DNA of 64,000 bases from the NCBI RefSeq assembly GCF_014858725.1, contig NZ_AQGV01000011.1, positions 186,001 through 250,000 of the forward strand, in the 5' to 3' direction. The notes under the pieces are model-generated. The model ran no database searches, was not told the DNA's origin, and saw only the letters and a list, made by a program, of their open reading frames with translations. The DNA is from Pseudoalteromonas aurantia 208. GTDB lineage: Bacteria; Pseudomonadota; Gammaproteobacteria; Enterobacterales; Alteromonadaceae. Each line of letters opens with the position of its first letter. The first letter of the stretch is position 1. The translations under genes and the position numbers were made by a program. Of the stretch, positions 36,056-44,488 are shown one piece after another.

Positions 36056-37027
36056 TTAAACCCGATTATGCTCAGTGGTATAATCAATATCAGGCCCTAG
36101 CGGGACTATTTGTGTTGGGTTTATCATGGTGTGACTGAAATAATAATGACGTTTTATATGATGAAAATCGACAGTGTCAGCAACCCCTGGATATTGATAT
36201 AACGCACGAATGTAGTTTGCAATGTGTGGATATTGCTCCAGTTGACGTAGGTTACATTTAAAGTGACCAAAATATACGGCATCAAATCTAATCAGTGTTG
36301 TAAATAAGCGCCAGTCAGCCTCGGTGATAGTATCACCTGTTAAGTAGCGCTGCTGAGATAATTGTGTTTCAACCTTATCTAATGCTGAAAACAAATTATG
36401 GTAGGCAACTTGGTAAGCATCTTGGGTGGTGGCAAAGCCCGTTTTATAGACACCATTGTTTATGCTGTGATAAACCAAGTTATTCATTTCATCAATGGCT
36501 GCTCTTTTTGATTCAGGGTAGAAATCAAGTGTATTGTTAGTTATATCGTTAAATGCGGTATTAAACATGCGTATGATTTCAGATGACTCATTACTAACAA
36601 TACAGCTTTGTTTTTTATCCCATAATACAGGCACTGTGACTCGGCCACTGTAATGTGCTGCATGGTGTGTATAAACTTGATGCATGTAATCAAAATTAAA
36701 TAACTCATCACCACTGCTGTTTTTTGAGGTGTCAAAGGTCCAGCCATTTTCTAACATATCTGGACTAACGACTGACACAGAAATATGTGCTGTTAAGCCT
36801 TTTAAGGCCCTAAAAATGAGTGTGCGATGCGCCCACGGACACGCCAGAGAAACATATAAGTGATACCTACCAGATTCAGCTTTAAAGCCATTTCTACCCG
36901 ATGGCCCAGCTTCACCATCATGGGTAACCCAATTACGTAACTGTGCTTCTTCACGCTCAAACTTTCCTTTACTTGTATTTGTGTCATACCAGCGGTTATG
37001 CCAAATGCCATCAACTAATAAACCCAT
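36056..37027 (-). CDS. yqjG: Glutathionyl-hydroquinone reductase (YqjG/EcpA type)
   Basis: A 323-residue omega-like glutathione transferase of the glutathionyl-hydroquinone reductase family. The catalytic C63 is in VSLACPWAHRTLIFR, the signature of the family, and the GFATTQDAYQ and RLFTTLIRFDAVYFGHFKCN segments match. The enzyme reduces glutathionyl-hydroquinones and so repairs quinone adducts. It is the third gene of an operon with DoxX-like and pirin genes. Confidence 0.92.
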   Translation of the reverse strand: MGLLVDGIWHNRWYDTNTSKGKFEREEAQLRNWVTHDGEAGPSGRNGFKAESGRYHLYVSLACPWAHRTLIFRALKGLTAHISVSVVSPDMLENGWTFDTSKNSSGDELFNFDYMHQVYTHHAAHYSGRVTVPVLWDKKQSCIVSNESSEIIRMFNTAFNDITNNTLDFYPESKRAAIDEMNNLVYHSINNGVYKTGFATTQDAYQVAYHNLFSALDKVETQLSQQRYLTGDTITEADWRLFTTLIRFDAVYFGHFKCNLRQLEQYPHIANYIRALYQYPGVADTVDFHHIKRHYYFSHTMINPTQIVPLGPDIDYTTEHNRV

Positions 37028-37068
37028 AATATTGTCCTCTTTCCTGTTCTGATTTGATCAACTTTTTA

Positions 37069-37764
37069 TTACAGCAACTCAAAGATTAATGCGGTTGTAT
37101 CGCGATTACTTTGGTTATGGAATGTCAGTGTGTTTTCATCCGTGATTTTTGCGCCATCGCCTTCATAGAGCATGGTATGATTTATTCGTACCGTGCCTGC
37201 GATGATATGCACATAAATATTGTTGCCCATTGTTTTTTGAAAATCGAAGCTGTCAGTTGGTTTAACAATCAACTGATGTAGCTTTGCCGTTTGCTTAATT
37301 TGTAGGGTGTGGTTTTCTCCAGATGGGCTTGCAATGGTGCTTAAGCCATATGCACGACCAAAGTTTTTTTGTTGATAGCGTGGTGTATCCCCTGTTACAT
37401 TTGGCGCTATCCAAATTTGTAAAAAACGTAATGGCTGGGTTTTTGAAGCGTTGTACTCGCTGTGGTATATCCCTTTTCCCGCCGACATTAATTGAAACTC
37501 TCCCGCTGATAACGTTTGAATATTGCCAGCACTGTCTTTGTGCTCTATAGCGCCTTCGAGTATATAGCTGATGATCTCCATATCGCGGTGGCCGTGGGAG
37601 TCAAACCCTGCGCCTGGGTGAACGATATCATCATTGATCACCCGCAGTGCTGAGAAACCCATATGGTTTGGATCGTAATAGTTTCCAAATGAAAAGGTAT
37701 GTTTGCTATTGAGCCAGCCAAAGTTTGCGTTTCCTCTATCTTGTGATTTTCTGACACTTAACAT
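37069..37764 (-). CDS. Pirin-family protein (YhaK/YhhW type)
   Basis: A 231-residue bicupin. The metal-binding cupin motif reads FDSHGHRDMEIISYILEGAIEHKDSAG, and the opening SQDRGNANFGWLNSKHTFSFGNYYDP is typical of bacterial pirins. Such proteins act as quercetinases or redox sensors. It is the middle gene of the DoxX-pirin-YqjG operon with gaps of about 40 bp, consistent with a job in handling quinones or aromatic electrophiles. Confidence 0.92.
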   Translation of the reverse strand: MLSVRKSQDRGNANFGWLNSKHTFSFGNYYDPNHMGFSALRVINDDIVHPGAGFDSHGHRDMEIISYILEGAIEHKDSAGNIQTLSAGEFQLMSAGKGIYHSEYNASKTQPLRFLQIWIAPNVTGDTPRYQQKNFGRAYGLSTIASPSGENHTLQIKQTAKLHQLIVKPTDSFDFQKTMGNNIYVHIIAGTVRINHTMLYEGDGAKITDENTLTFHNQSNRDTTALIFELL

Positions 37765-37801
37765 GTTATCTCGCCTCTCAATACGTAATAAATATAGGCA
37801 C

Positions 37802-38245
37802 TTAAGCGAATCGATTCGCCAAATGATTGTCTAAAGCGAGTTTACCGCTACCAGAAATAACCAAAGAAGCACTGGCAGCGAGTAACGCGAGCGCAAACTC
37901 ATAACCGTTATTGCTCATAAATAGACCATGGGTCAAGTGCACAGCAAAGATGGCAACGAGCATTGTGATAGCGAGTACAGATGCCGCAGGACGAGTTAAT
38001 AAACCAAGTAAGATGAATAACCCGCCGACGAATTCACTACAGCCAGCCAAAAGTGCCATTAGTAAGCCCGGCGCAAGACCTATTGATGCCATAAACCCTG
38101 CGGTTCCATCTAGCCCGTAGCCACCAAACCATCCGAATAGCTTTTGTCCGCCATGCGCCATAAAAATAACGCCCACAGGCAATCGAAGTGCGAATGACGC
38201 ATAACTTGAGTGAGATGCAGTTAACGTTCTGAGTAATGTTTTCAT
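37802..38245 (-). CDS. DoxX-family membrane protein (YqjF-like)
   Basis: A 147-residue membrane protein from ATG 38245 (MKTLLRTLTASHS), which has a GAGGA ribosome site 8 nt upstream; a longer frame to 38284 lacks one. There are four hydrophobic segments, with the DoxX signature RLPVGVIFMAHGGQKLFGWFGG and GCSEFVGGLFILLGLLTRPAA. E. coli YqjF, a close relative, is induced by nitroaromatics under YhaJ. It is the first gene of the operon and is divergent from a LysR gene. Confidence 0.9.
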   Translation of the reverse strand: MKTLLRTLTASHSSYASFALRLPVGVIFMAHGGQKLFGWFGGYGLDGTAGFMASIGLAPGLLMALLAGCSEFVGGLFILLGLLTRPAASVLAITMLVAIFAVHLTHGLFMSNNGYEFALALLAASASLVISGSGKLALDNHLANRFA

Positions 38246-38353
38246 TCTATTATCCTCAATTTTTTTAAATAAAGAGTGCAGCATGATTTATTCACCAAGT
38301 TGCTGTTTAAAGCCAGTATAGATATGGTAGTGTCAGTTAAAAATCGAAATGTT

Positions 38354-38370
38354 TTGAATTGTTAGTTCAA
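38354..38370. promoter_or_regulatory. LysR-type operator candidate in the divergent promoter
   Basis: TTGAA-TTGTTAG-TTCAA is a 5-7-5 palindrome fitting the T-N11-A rule for LysR-type regulators. It lies between the DoxX operon and the LysR gene, 33 bp before the LysR ATG. Confidence 0.45.
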
Positions 38371-38403
38371 AAAAATTGAATGTTGATTTGTAAGAAGGTG
38401 ATT

Positions 38404-39297
38404 ATGTATCCGGCTATTACTATTGAGGCACTTAAAGCGCTTGACGCGATTGATAAAAAAGGGAGCTTTGCGGCGGCAGCCCAGTCTCTTTATAAAGTGC
38501 CTTCGGCGCTAACTTACACGATTAAAAAACTGGAAGAAGATATCGGCACTGCATTATTTGATCGTTCAAAGCAAAGAGCGGTACTCACTCCTGCAGGAAA
38601 GTTGGTATTGGCACATGGTCGAGATATATTGCAAGCGACAAATGAGATGGTAGATGCAGTTGCTCAGTTAGCATCAGGGTGGGAGCGACAATTACGGATT
38701 GCACGTGATACGGTGATCCCTCCAGATATTTTGTTTGAGTTATTGGCTGAATTCACTCAGCTACCACAAAGCGTTGATGTAACTTTGAGTGAAGAAGCCT
38801 TAGGGGGCGGTTGGGATGCTTTGCACAGTAAGCGGGCTGATATTGTCATTGGTGCATCAGGAGAGCTGCCAAAAGGGTTGTTTAATACGCATAAAATATC
38901 ACAGGTGCATTTTGTGTTTGCCGTTGCATCACATCACCCACTAGCCAGTGTCAGCGAGGTGATTGATATTGAACATTTAAGGCAATATCCCTCGATTGTG
39001 GTTGCAGATAGTTCGCAAGTACTCCCGGCAAGAGACAGTGGTTGGTTTAACAGTAAACAAGTGATTCGAGTGAACAGCATGAGTGCAAAGTTAATGGCTC
39101 AATTACAGGGAATTGGTGTGGGGTTTTTACCACGGCATTTAGCTGACCCTTATTTAAAAGAGGGCACTTTGGTACAAAAAAAGTGTGCGATCCCTCGGCC
39201 AAATCAAGACTTATATATTGCTTGGAATAAAGGGCAAGAAGGTAACGCTTTAACGTGGTTTATACAGCGGCTTTGCCAGAGTGATTGGGCGTGCTAA
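38404..39297 (+). CDS. LysR-family regulator, YhaJ-like
   Basis: A 297-residue LysR regulator from ATG 38404 (MYPAITIEALKALDAIDKKGSF), chosen for its AAGGTG ribosome site; a longer frame starts at 38380. The helix-turn-helix reads GSFAAAAQSLYKVPSALTYTIKKLEE. That segment and the effector domain resemble E. coli YhaJ, which controls yqjF, yqjG and yhaK. All three homologue types are encoded in the divergent operon here, so it is their likely activator. Confidence 0.85.
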   Translation: MYPAITIEALKALDAIDKKGSFAAAAQSLYKVPSALTYTIKKLEEDIGTALFDRSKQRAVLTPAGKLVLAHGRDILQATNEMVDAVAQLASGWERQLRIARDTVIPPDILFELLAEFTQLPQSVDVTLSEEALGGGWDALHSKRADIVIGASGELPKGLFNTHKISQVHFVFAVASHHPLASVSEVIDIEHLRQYPSIVVADSSQVLPARDSGWFNSKQVIRVNSMSAKLMAQLQGIGVGFLPRHLADPYLKEGTLVQKKCAIPRPNQDLYIAWNKGQEGNALTWFIQRLCQSDWAC

Positions 39298-39494
39298 GTC
39301 ATTGCATTTGAAAATTAAAGACGCTTTTATTGTTTAGGTAATGTCATCGAAAAATTGAATCACAAAGAGTACACTGAGTATTAAAATAGCGCCCTATTGA
39401 GCGTGTAAATAAGTGCACTTGTAATGCGCTGTAATCGCACATTTCCTAAGCTGTGTAATTCTTTTACTTAATATTAATGTAAAGGAAGAGCGAC

Positions 39495-40787
39495 ATGAAA
39501 GCATATATTGACAGTAATTACCTCAGTATCTATCACGCACTGAGGACAAGATTATATCAAGCAAATGGTGTCTTTTTGTTGGTAGCGATGATGTTAGTAA
39601 CCGTATTTTCATCGCTTGCGCAAGCTGCGAATTATCCAATGTCAACCCCAGCAAATGATGATGGGCAAGGTAACCTTATCTACTTAGATAGACATGCGTT
39701 AGATTGTGCAAACAATGTAATAAGTTCATTACGCTTGTTTAGACCATCAACGACGCAAATAGCGTATGCATATACGTGTACTGAAACAGGTGACATAGCT
39801 GGAGCTAGCACATATACGCCTGCAAATAGTGATGGTGCGGGCAATATCATTTATTTGGATCGACATACAGTCAATTGTGAAAACAAAGGGCTGCAATATT
39901 TACATTTAGAAAGACCAACGGGTAATACGGTTCAATATCACTATAAATGTGGTAGTAAAAGTTTAACGGATGTACAAGATTATTTTACGCCTGCAAATGC
40001 AGATGGCGGGGGCAATACGATTTACTTAGACAGGCATAATGTGAGCTGCCCAAACAATAAAGTACTGAGTTATTTAAAGTTAGAAAGACCCACAAGTAAT
40101 ACCATTCGATATCACTATAAATGCGGCACGTTTGATAACGGCGTAATTAACGGGTTTGTTGATGTCTTCGCGCCAGCTAACTGGAACATATCGGGTGTGG
40201 CTACAACCAATATGACGGCGGCAGCATTAACGGCATCAGTGAACTTTGGTGGTGGCGGTGTGACGGCGGCTATTACAATACCTGAGAAAGGACATATTAA
40301 TTTTGATTGGGATATGACGCTCCATTCTGCAGGCCAATATGGCGATGTTATTAGGTACGTAATAAATGGTACTGCGTATGACTTATCTACAGCGGGAAGT
40401 GCCTCTGGTTCTGTTGCCAGTGTTGCTGTAGAAACAGGGGATGTATTTGAGTTTTTAACTTGGGGGACGACTCAGTCTTCAAGCTATAACGCAACGTTTG
40501 ATAACTTTAGTTTTGTTCCCGAGAATCACATGTTAGCCCCGCAATGTGCTTTTTCAGGAGACAACCAAGGTCGCAATGATGTCGGTTTTTCAGGGCAAAC
40601 ATTCGTTTATCATAATACCAGTTATGGCTCAAATCGGTTTATGTGGGATGGTGTAAACAAAGGGGACGTACCAATTGGGACGAACTCTGTAACGGATACT
40701 CAGGGGAATGTATTTACATTCGGGGCTGAAGTATCACATCCATATGCTGATCTTTGGTATTATGAAATTTGCGTAAATATGCCTTGA
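39495..40787 (+). CDS. Secreted protein with three YLDRH repeats
   Basis: A 430-residue protein with a long signal peptide ending SLAQA (about residue 44). Three repeats of 50-60 residues follow (about 50-95, 108-152 and 165-211). Each has TPAN-x-DG-x-GN-x-IYLDRH, then a cysteine about five residues on, LxLxRPT and a second cysteine near the end (YHYKC). The second half (about 220-430) is a beta-rich domain with two cysteines (APQCAFS, YEICVNM). I do not recognise the repeat as a named family. Paired cysteines suggest a disulfide per repeat and an extracellular binding role. Confidence 0.75.
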   Translation: MKAYIDSNYLSIYHALRTRLYQANGVFLLVAMMLVTVFSSLAQAANYPMSTPANDDGQGNLIYLDRHALDCANNVISSLRLFRPSTTQIAYAYTCTETGDIAGASTYTPANSDGAGNIIYLDRHTVNCENKGLQYLHLERPTGNTVQYHYKCGSKSLTDVQDYFTPANADGGGNTIYLDRHNVSCPNNKVLSYLKLERPTSNTIRYHYKCGTFDNGVINGFVDVFAPANWNISGVATTNMTAAALTASVNFGGGGVTAAITIPEKGHINFDWDMTLHSAGQYGDVIRYVINGTAYDLSTAGSASGSVASVAVETGDVFEFLTWGTTQSSSYNATFDNFSFVPENHMLAPQCAFSGDNQGRNDVGFSGQTFVYHNTSYGSNRFMWDGVNKGDVPIGTNSVTDTQGNVFTFGAEVSHPYADLWYYEICVNMP

Positions 40788-40844
40788 GTTGCTTTGTTTA
40801 TCGCAATAAATATTAGAGAAGTTTTAAAGGTATAAATAAAAGGG

Positions 40845-40885
40845 AAGGGTGAGCGACATTCTATGCTGTTCACCTTTCATTATTA
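40845..40885 (+). terminator. Terminator after the triple-repeat gene
   Basis: AAGGGTGA (40845-40852) pairs with TCACCTTT (40870-40877), one G-T pair, 57 bp after the stop, followed by CATTATTACC. Moderate. Confidence 0.5.
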
Positions 40886-41203
40886 CCTGATCTTTATATA
40901 AGGTATGGCGTCACTGTAAGCATATGGTGCTATAACTGGCTGATTAGCAAGTGCACTAGCCTATCGCATATTCAATACTGTTCTCATACGATACATCACC
41001 TCTCTATTTCGTTAGTGAATGCATGTTAGTTTGCATGGATGTAATGCGTTGTAATTGGTTTGAGGTGCTTTTTGGCCTATCTTTTTCTAGTACTTATACC
41101 GTCACCAGCTTTATATGCCACGCACTTAGGGGGTTGTTTTAATGTGCAAGGACATTGGCTGGGTCATATAACCCCTCAATACTGTAAAGTTAGGGAGAGT
41201 AAA

Positions 41204-42466
41204 ATGTCTAAGGAACCACAAGTATCTTCTGTTAAACCATATAAAGAGTGGCAAGAAAATCAACCGTCTGGGCCTCAGTTCGGAATATTATCAAAGCTGC
41301 ATGGCACATGGGTGAATTGGAAAGATGGGCCAAGTGGCCTACACACAACCTGCATGCCTTCACCAGGGACTTCTTCAGAAACGATTTTCGGTGTTTTCCA
41401 CTTTAAATCTCAACAGTACCGAGAACAACTCAAGTTCACACGGGTTAACGCGCCGGTTCGTAACCGCGGGGGATCTAACGAGCAGTTTAATGGTGCGCTA
41501 AAATATGAAACCGCGATCATCGATAATGACAATGCTTTGCAGCACTTTGAAAATGGCATGTATTTATGGCTAGGTGATAACACCATGCCTTGGCAAGAAG
41601 ATAGCCCTTATCAAAACCCTCCGACTATGTTTAAGCATAGGTCGAGCGCTGAATCGGTGAAAACCGATGCCGCCGAGCCCGTAATGGGAGCTGGGGAGTT
41701 AGGGCCACAGTTCGTACCGCCACACTCAATTTCTCGCTCTGGGGTGATCCCCCATGGCACGACAATTCATTTAACCGGTCAGGTAGCGCAAAGCAGTGAT
41801 GAGGGCATAGCACCAGACATTGGTGCGCTGTGGGAACAGCAGTATTTATCCATATCGCCAACGATGGGAATGGATCCAGCGCGAGATTTAATCGCAGGGT
41901 CGCGTGAAAAACCTAAGTGGACCGCTCTCCCACGAGAAGATCAAGAGGGCGGAGGGGTTAATAGTGCTCGCGCTTATTTTCAGCGTATTTTTAATTATGA
42001 TCAATTTGGTGCCAAATACCCCTATACCGTGCAACCTAACCTGCTGTTAACTGATGCTAATACAAATTTGAAATTTAAAAGATTCGACTTGATTGAGCTA
42101 GATTCGCAACATGACACCGGAGTACAAGGGGCAACGGTGAATAATGTGATGATAGAACGCTATTGCCGAGTTGCTAGAATGCGGCACCGTATGTGGCTAG
42201 AAGAAATCGAAGTTAAGGGCAAAGATGGCAAGATAAAGGTGATTGATCAACTGCAATACGAGCAAATAGTGGATTTTGAGTTTATGTTTGGGTCAAGTGG
42301 TGGCACGACATTATGGCCGCATATTCAAGTCAATACGTTACGTAGAGTGGAAGATATTCCGCTTGATGAGCAGCTCCCTGCTATTAAACTTCCTGAAGAA
42401 GAAGATAAAGCCACTGATGGGGCACCAGAACCTGTAGTACGTCACATGAAACACACACTCGACTAA
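41204..42466 (+). CDS. FABP/nitrobindin-like beta-barrel protein ('peroxidase, FMP-type' family)
   Basis: I place the start at ATG 41204, 4-5 nt after the strong site AGGGAGAG, giving 420 residues; the longer frame to 41060 would need a TTG start. The segments GILSKLHGTWVNW, APVRNRGGSNEQFNGALKYE and LQHFENGMYLWLG match bacterial proteins annotated as heme-binding FABP-like or FMP-type peroxidases. The core probably forms a lipocalin-like barrel. About 150 further residues and a charged C-terminus (PEEEDKATDG) are less conserved. The function is not proven. Confidence 0.7.
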   Translation: MSKEPQVSSVKPYKEWQENQPSGPQFGILSKLHGTWVNWKDGPSGLHTTCMPSPGTSSETIFGVFHFKSQQYREQLKFTRVNAPVRNRGGSNEQFNGALKYETAIIDNDNALQHFENGMYLWLGDNTMPWQEDSPYQNPPTMFKHRSSAESVKTDAAEPVMGAGELGPQFVPPHSISRSGVIPHGTTIHLTGQVAQSSDEGIAPDIGALWEQQYLSISPTMGMDPARDLIAGSREKPKWTALPREDQEGGGVNSARAYFQRIFNYDQFGAKYPYTVQPNLLLTDANTNLKFKRFDLIELDSQHDTGVQGATVNNVMIERYCRVARMRHRMWLEEIEVKGKDGKIKVIDQLQYEQIVDFEFMFGSSGGTTLWPHIQVNTLRRVEDIPLDEQLPAIKLPEEEDKATDGAPEPVVRHMKHTLD

Positions 42467-42527
42467 TGCGCATTTGAGCCCAGAGTATGGATGGGGTCGC
42501 CGTTGCAATATGCTGAGCTGGTTGTTT

Positions 42528-42560
42528 GGTGATTGATGTTGAACATGAATATCAATCACC
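42528..42560. terminator. Hairpin between convergent genes
   Basis: GGTGATTGAT (42528-42537) pairs perfectly with ATCAATCACC (42551-42560), between the stops at 42466 and 42629. T runs are short; bidirectional use is likely. Confidence 0.5.
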
Positions 42561-42628
42561 ATTTACCAGGCTTCGTTGTACATTTTGTCAGATGATTATT
42601 CTCTTGCGTACAGTTATGTGTCGTGTGG

Positions 42629-44170
42629 TTAATTGCGTTTACGCGCAATGGCGGTCAACTTTTTCCGGTATAGTTGCATAGAATGAAACTTAATGGGCAT
42701 GCCGACATTCACCAAGGCATGCCTGAAAAACCAAGTCATGCGGTCATGAAGTGATGGGTTTGGAATTAATTCAGCTTGGTGACCATCACTTTTAGCTGGT
42801 ATGTCAGTGAGGTAGCGCAAGTCACCTGTGTGGCGATATAGTGACAGCACATCGAGCTTTTCTTCTATGGTGCGTAAGGTTATTTGCGGCCCAGAGTTAT
42901 TGCGTCCCTCTTTCCATTCAAGCAATAATCGCATGGCTTTCGGTAATAATGAAAATAGGCTTAAAACGTAATTTGATGGCAGTCTAGGCACAATATCAGA
43001 GCAGTTAACCACCCGATAAATCGGCGTTTTGAGCCCGTTAAAGTAATTGTAGTCAGCCGCTTTTGGTGCGCCATAGGTATAACATGCGCCATTACTATCT
43101 GGTGCGAGCTCTCTGGTTGCTATGCAGGCCAAAGCACCACCAAGTGAGTGGCCGGTAAAAAATACCGGGGTTACATCATTGGCGAGCGGATCATAGGGCT
43201 TGCCTTGTGATTTTTCGAGTATGTTTAGTATTTGTGCTTTGACGCTTATAAATGAGCAGAAAAAGCCGCTGTGAACGCTGAAGTTGTTGCCAACACTTTG
43301 ATGGGCGTTACTAACTTGTTGTTGTTCTTGCGATAAGGGCGTTGCGTAAATATTGGTAAGCCAATCTTCGAGACGGGTTTCTGAGCCTCTAAATACCACA
43401 ATAATATAGGATTTTTCGTTATCGATGTTACCCGCTGCAGGTGTGTATTTACACACAAACCCTTGTGCACTCAGTTGGTGTGATAGCCCGAGTGGCTGAC
43501 TCGCAAAATCCATCGTGTGTTCATCACCAACGCTATGAAAAGTACCGTCAAATGTGCCTTCTAAGGTAAACCCTGCTTTTTTCAACGATGATTTTAGTAA
43601 TGTTTCGCCCACAATAAGCGCGTGCTCCTTTTGAGTCACTAAACTTTCAAGTGGGGCTTTTACATTGTGAGCGTGTGGGTTGACACTAAAGTGGCTATCG
43701 AACACCGCGTTTATTTGTGCTGTTAAGCCTTGGACTTCGTTATCAATGACACTAAAGCGGATGTAAGCCAATTGTGAGAGCTCAGCCATAATATAAGAGA
43801 CGCGGTCGCTATAGCCAATACGTCGCCAAGGTAGCTTAAGTAGGTTTGGGTACATGAAATAATCATGGGTAACTGTATTGGTTGTGATCCGCCCAAGATA
43901 GACAGAAAGTAATCCATAGCCCGCAGCGAGCAAGGTTAGTGTACTTTGCCAAAAGTGGTGAGCGAATAGGCTGTTTGCTAAAGAGAATACGTGTGCAAGA
44001 TAACCTTCAAGCGTATGTATAATGGCGTCAAAACTCAGGCCTTCTAGTGCGCCACCTGTCATCGCGATGGCAACCAGCAAAGAAGACATCAGGGCGTAGA
44101 AAACCCCTAAAAACCATAATGAGATGCCGATGCTTCTAAATACTCCGGCCTTACTCGCTCCGTGTTTCAT
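42629..44170 (-). CDS. Membrane-anchored class 3 lipase
   Basis: A 513-residue protein. Two hydrophobic segments (about 14-40 and 70-92) anchor it, and an alpha/beta-hydrolase domain follows. The class 3 lipase motif VFFTGHSLGGALACIATREL gives the nucleophile S342; VVFRGSETRLEDW is the oxyanion-side motif of the same family. D392 (CSDIVPRLPS) is a likely catalytic acid, and a C-terminal histidine would complete the triad. It probably cleaves lipids at the inner membrane. Monocistronic. Confidence 0.87.
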   Translation of the reverse strand: MKHGASKAGVFRSIGISLWFLGVFYALMSSLLVAIAMTGGALEGLSFDAIIHTLEGYLAHVFSLANSLFAHHFWQSTLTLLAAGYGLLSVYLGRITTNTVTHDYFMYPNLLKLPWRRIGYSDRVSYIMAELSQLAYIRFSVIDNEVQGLTAQINAVFDSHFSVNPHAHNVKAPLESLVTQKEHALIVGETLLKSSLKKAGFTLEGTFDGTFHSVGDEHTMDFASQPLGLSHQLSAQGFVCKYTPAAGNIDNEKSYIIVVFRGSETRLEDWLTNIYATPLSQEQQQVSNAHQSVGNNFSVHSGFFCSFISVKAQILNILEKSQGKPYDPLANDVTPVFFTGHSLGGALACIATRELAPDSNGACYTYGAPKAADYNYFNGLKTPIYRVVNCSDIVPRLPSNYVLSLFSLLPKAMRLLLEWKEGRNNSGPQITLRTIEEKLDVLSLYRHTGDLRYLTDIPAKSDGHQAELIPNPSLHDRMTWFFRHALVNVGMPIKFHSMQLYRKKLTAIARKRN

Positions 44171-44423
44171 AGTTACCTTTTCAGCATACGGTTACATCAA
44201 AAGTGTGTTTTTTAACCATAAACCGAAAGGTACAGGTTTTCAAGAGTGCCTAAGAACACAACAGATGTTGATCGTATGAGGAGAGAGTCATTACACAGGG
44301 TGGCATGTGTGTCATGGGGTTAAGTGCATATTTGGGAATTCATGAACGCAACGTATGTGAATGTGCAATTAGGCGTTATAGCTCTTGTGTGATGAAAAGC
44401 ATTAACACAGCGTATTTTAGTAT

Positions 44424-44456
44424 AAAAGTGGCTACCTAAATCTTAAAGGAAGCCAC
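44424..44456 (-). terminator. Rho-independent terminator of the cadherin-like lipoprotein gene
   Basis: On the minus strand GTGGCT-T-CCT pairs with AGG-T-AGCCAC, followed by TTTTATAC. It lies about 35 bp after the stop at 44489. The rest of the 320-bp gap to the lipase gene shows no gene. Confidence 0.75.
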
Positions 44457-44488
44457 ATAGTTACGAACAAATTTAATGTGAGCTAAGA

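Noticed and set aside
41060..41203. N-terminal extension of the FABP-like protein with a signal-like sequence
   Set aside because: It needs a TTG start without a ribosome site, while ATG 41204 has AGGGAGAG at good distance. Kept as an alternative only.
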